From Alphaproteobacteria bacterium 46_93_T64 (lineage in GTDB: Bacteria > Pseudomonadota > Alphaproteobacteria > Sneathiellales > Sneathiellaceae), in assembly GCA_002163135.1 (NCBI GenBank), contig MAAN01000017.1, positions 62,001-126,000 of the forward strand: a stretch of DNA of 64,000 nucleotides, read 5' to 3'. Positions 61,248-64,000 of the stretch are shown here, piece after piece. How positions within the stretch are numbered: position 1 is the first letter of the stretch; each line of letters starts with the position of its first letter. Made by a program: the position numbers and the translations under genes. Below the pieces are notes generated by a model. It had not been told where the DNA came from, searched no databases, and saw only the letters and a program-made list of their open reading frames with translations.

Positions 61248-63191
61248 CTAGCTCCGGTTCATCCGGTTTTCTATCAACTCTTCTACAACAGACGGATCTG
61301 CAAGTGTTGAGGTATCTCCCAAACTGCCAAAATCGTTTTCTGCCACTTTGCGCAAAATACGACGCATAATCTTGCCAGAACGTGTTTTTGGAAGGCCCGG
61401 CGCCCATTGAATAAGGTCTGGCGCAGCAATAGGTCCAATTTCTTTACGCACCCATTTCACCAACTCTTTACGCAAATCTTCTGTGGGTTCAGCACCAAGT
61501 CCCAATGTCACGTAGGCATAGATTCCTTGGCCTTTAATGTCATGTGGGTAACCCACTACAGCTGCCTCTGTTACCTTCGGATGCGCAACAAGTGCACTTT
61601 CAACTTCTGCGGTTCCCATCCGATGGCCGGAGACATTGATCACATCATCCACGCGTCCGGTAATCCAATAATCTCCATCAGCATCTCGTCTCGCGCCATC
61701 ACCCGTAAAATATTTGCCACGGAATGATGCAAAATAGGTTTGGAAAAAGCGCTCGTGATCCCCATAAACGGTGCGCATTTGTCCAGGCCAGCTGTCCCGA
61801 ATGCAAAGGACGCCTTCGCACTCTCCGTCGATTTCATTACCGTCATTGTCAACCATCACAGGATCAACACCAAAGAACGGACGTGTCGCCGAACCGGGTT
61901 TCAGATCTGTGGCGCCCGGCAAGGGACTGATAAGAATACCACCCGTTTCTGTTTGCCACCACGTATCGACAATCGGGCTTTTCTTTTCCCCAACCACTTC
62001 ATAATACCAGCGCCATGCCTCAGGGTTGATCGGCTCACCGACAGATCCCAGAAGCCTCAACGAAGAACGCGACGTTGATTTAACAGGATCATCACCGGCC
62101 TGCATCAAGGCACGAATTGCCGTTGGGGCTGTATAGAAAATATTCACCTGATGCTTATCGCACACGTCCCAAAAGCGCGACATTGTTGGATAGTTTGGAA
62201 CACCTTCAAACATCAATGTTGTTGCACCATTGGCAAGCGGGCCGTACAGAATATAGCTATGGCCTGTTACCCAGCCGACATCAGCCGTGCACCAGTAGAC
62301 ATCCCCATCATGATAATCAAATACATACTGGTGGGTCATTGAGGCATACACCAGATATCCACCACTTGTATGAAGGACACCTTTTGGCTGCCCCGTTGAT
62401 CCTGAAGTATACAGAATAAACAACGGATCTTCCGCGTTCATTTCTTCAGGTTCGCATACCTCAGACGCATCTTCCATGATGTCATGATACCAAACATCAC
62501 GACCTTCAACCCAGTTGACTGCGTTGCCAGTTCTTTTGACCACAATCGAAGTTGTACAATCTGGGCAACTTTCCAGTGCTTTGTCTGTATTGTCTTTAAG
62601 CGGAATAATTCGGCCACCGCGAACGCCTTCATCTGCAGTAATCACGCATGTAGAAGCACATCCATTAATACGGCCTGCCAGAGCGTCTGGAGAAAACCCA
62701 CCGAACACAACAGAGTGAACCGCACCAATACGTGTGCAAGCCAGCATGGCGACGGCTGCTTCAACAATCATCGGCATATAAATTGTTACACGGTCACCTT
62801 TTTTAACGCCATTTGCCTTCATGGCGTTGGAGAACTTACATACTTCGCGATGTAATTCCCGGTATGTCAGTTTTTTATCATCCGTCGGCTCGTCGCCTTC
62901 CCAAATGATAGCTGTCTGGTCACCTTTGGTTTCCAAATGGCGATCAAGACAATTTGCGCTAACATTGAGCGTACCATCATGGAACCATTTGATGTGCAGG
63001 TCATTTTCATCGAACGAGACATCTTTAACTTGAGTAAAAGGCTTGATCCAGTCGATACGCTTGCCATGTTCCGCCCAGAATGTTTCCGGATCGTCAATTG
63101 ATGCCTTGTACATGGCTTCATATTTGTCGTTATCGATCCAAGCTGAATTCGCCAGATCATCAGAAACCGGATAGACTTCGTTCGTGGACAT
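61248..63191 (-). CDS. acs: Acetyl-CoA synthetase
   Basis: A 647-residue AMP-forming acetate:CoA ligase, near the usual 650. Motifs are [75 protein letters not shown] (hinge and CoA site) and [15 protein letters not shown] with the acetylatable Lys. It activates free acetate for central metabolism. ATG 63191 is chosen because AGGGGA lies about 9 nt upstream; the frame is open to 63344. It lies upstream of the response regulator and symporter-kinase on the same strand, with a 184-bp gap. Confidence 0.97.
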   Translation of the reverse strand: MSTNEVYPVSDDLANSAWIDNDKYEAMYKASIDDPETFWAEHGKRIDWIKPFTQVKDVSFDENDLHIKWFHDGTLNVSANCLDRHLETKGDQTAIIWEGDEPTDDKKLTYRELHREVCKFSNAMKANGVKKGDRVTIYMPMIVEAAVAMLACTRIGAVHSVVFGGFSPDALAGRINGCASTCVITADEGVRGGRIIPLKDNTDKALESCPDCTTSIVVKRTGNAVNWVEGRDVWYHDIMEDASEVCEPEEMNAEDPLFILYTSGSTGQPKGVLHTSGGYLVYASMTHQYVFDYHDGDVYWCTADVGWVTGHSYILYGPLANGATTLMFEGVPNYPTMSRFWDVCDKHQVNIFYTAPTAIRALMQAGDDPVKSTSRSSLRLLGSVGEPINPEAWRWYYEVVGEKKSPIVDTWWQTETGGILISPLPGATDLKPGSATRPFFGVDPVMVDNDGNEIDGECEGVLCIRDSWPGQMRTVYGDHERFFQTYFASFRGKYFTGDGARRDADGDYWITGRVDDVINVSGHRMGTAEVESALVAHPKVTEAAVVGYPHDIKGQGIYAYVTLGLGAEPTEDLRKELVKWVRKEIGPIAAPDLIQWAPGLPKTRSGKIMRRILRKVAENDFGSLGDTSTLADPSVVEELIENRMNRS

Positions 63192-63262
63192 TTGCTTATT
63201 CCCCTTACACCAATCAGATGTTTTCCTGATTTGCGCACATTTCAAGATTATTGAGATGCATA

Positions 63263-63290
63263 TTCGTAACAATTCATCAGATTTTGTCAA
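63263..63290 (-). promoter_or_regulatory. Possible sigma-70 promoter of acs
   Basis: On the minus strand a perfect -35 TTGACA (63290-63285) is followed after 16 nt by TACGAA (63268-63263) as a weak -10. It lies 72 bp upstream of the acs start. This is a pattern match only. Confidence 0.35.
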
Positions 63291-63353
63291 ACGCTGCCGT
63301 AAGCAAGCGTAGTTTTGCTGAAGAAATCGCCAATTTTTTGCCAATTAATAGGA

Positions 63354-64000
63354 TTAAATCGCCAAATACTCGTGCCGAAGTTCCTTATTTTCCAACACTT
63401 CAGCTGCAGTTCCTCGAAAGGCAATCTTTCCCATATCAAGAATCAATGCTTTGTCTGCTAGTTTCAAAGCTGCAACGGCGTTCTGCTCTACAATAATTGT
63501 TGTGATGCCAAGATCGCGGACTTGCATAAGGATTTTTTCGATTTCCTCAACAATAACTGGTGCAAGTCCTTCGTATGGTTCGTCTAAAAACAGGACTTTA
63601 ATATCGCGCGCCAACGCTCTTGCAACGGCGAGCATTTGCTGCTCTCCGCCTGACATAGTGGTGCCTTCCTGGTTGCGGCGCTCTCCAAGTCTTGGAAAAT
63701 GGTCATATATTTTCTCAATGCTCCACCCTCTGGGCTCAGCGACTTGAGCTAACATCAAGTTTTCTTCCACCGTCAAACCACCAATGATGCGACGATCTTC
63801 CGGTACCAGTTGAATACCAGCCTGCGCGGCCTCATGACTTTGCATCTCATGAACAGCCTGACCGTTCAGATAGATCTCACCTTGTGTGAGCGCTGGATTA
63901 TCCACACGAGCAAGTGTCCGCAAAGTTGATGTTTTTCCAGCGCCGTTACGACCCAAAAGCGCTAAAATTTCACCCTCGGCAACATCGAAGGAAACACCTT
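63354..64000 (-). CDS. livF: Branched-chain amino acid ABC transporter ATP-binding protein LivF (5' end beyond window)
   Basis: The visible 215 residues are an ABC ATPase reading into the right edge. It shows Walker A LLGRNGAGKTSTLRTL, the signature TMSGGEQQMLAVARAL, Walker B VLFLDEPYEGLAP and the H-loop region IIVEQNAVAALKLADKALIL. The EPYEGLAP and VEQN variants are typical of LivF, where Gln/Glu precedes Asn instead of the His of other ABC proteins. It would energise uptake of branched-chain amino acids or amides (urea and short amides in some members). It lies 163 bp upstream of acs on the same strand. Confidence 0.93.
   Translation of the reverse strand, partial: GVSFDVAEGEILALLGRNGAGKTSTLRTLARVDNPALTQGEIYLNGQAVHEMQSHEAAQAGIQLVPEDRRIIGGLTVEENLMLAQVAEPRGWSIEKIYDHFPRLGERRNQEGTTMSGGEQQMLAVARALARDIKVLFLDEPYEGLAPVIVEEIEKILMQVRDLGITTIIVEQNAVAALKLADKALILDMGKIAFRGTAAEVLENKELRHEYLAI

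Noticed and set aside
1-64000. Mobile elements, CRISPR arrays, tRNA or rRNA genes
   Set aside because: No transposase, integrase, regularly spaced repeats, or recognisable RNA gene was found by eye.

Overview
The window reads as a chromosomal stretch of an alphaproteobacterium with moderate GC content. The basis is the mix of Pseudomonas/Rhodobacter-type Cob genes, a CbiG-CobJ fusion, XdhABC with a NifS-like partner, a PuuD-type membrane urate oxidase, an Mla-type ATPase and LivF. A marine Rhodospirillales/Sneathiellales-like lineage is only a guess. Genes are tightly packed, with many 1-10 bp overlaps (ATGA, GTGA, TAATG). No rRNA, tRNA, phage, insertion sequence or CRISPR array was seen.

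Region 1 (1-2.6 kb): an unidentified N-terminal fragment at the left edge, an Mla-like ATPase, cobC and a small VOC protein. Region 2 (2.6-22.4 kb) is a near-complete cobalamin locus. A cobalamin riboswitch, a likely 42-codon leader ORF, and then cobW-cobN-cobO-cobQ come first. cobD (opposite strand), cbiX-cobH-cobL-cobI-cbiG/cobJ-cobM, cobK-cbiD (opposite strand) and cobA-cobB-cobP-cobS follow. The ring-building enzymes are of the early-cobalt (anaerobic) type (CbiX, CbiD, CbiG), yet the late-insertion chelatase subunit CobN with CobW leads the operon. CobS/CobT chelatase subunits, CobG/CobZ, CobF, BluB and the DMB phosphoribosyltransferase are not in the window.

Region 3 (22.4-28 kb): HrpB helicase, an RND/MMPL-type membrane exporter and a GNAT acetyltransferase. 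Region 4 (28-48.5 kb) is a complete purine catabolic locus. It holds nucleoside-type ABC uptake (ATPase, two permeases, BMP-type binding protein), an NCS2 permease, adenine deaminase, xanthine dehydrogenase XdhAB with chaperone XdhC, membrane urate oxidase PuuD, UraH, UraD, PuuE, allantoicase and ureidoglycolate lyase. This set takes adenine/hypoxanthine to glyoxylate plus urea. A GntR/FCD regulator and a LysR regulator are embedded, and a GntR-type operator lies in the gntR-uraH divergent region. A NifS-like desulfurase, probably the sulfur donor for the XDH molybdenum cofactor, and a group III truncated haemoglobin sit in the adenine deaminase operon.

Region 5 (48.6-57.6 kb): a GT4 glycosyltransferase, two tandem sensor kinases without receiver domains, a serine beta-lactamase-like hydrolase, a fumarylacetoacetate-hydrolase-family enzyme and a TauE/SafE permease. 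Region 6 (57.6-63.2 kb) resembles an acetate-sensing module. It contains acetyl-CoA synthetase, a single-domain response regulator, a small two-TM protein, and a sodium/solute-symporter-histidine-kinase fusion translationally coupled to that small protein. A LivF ATPase runs off the right edge.
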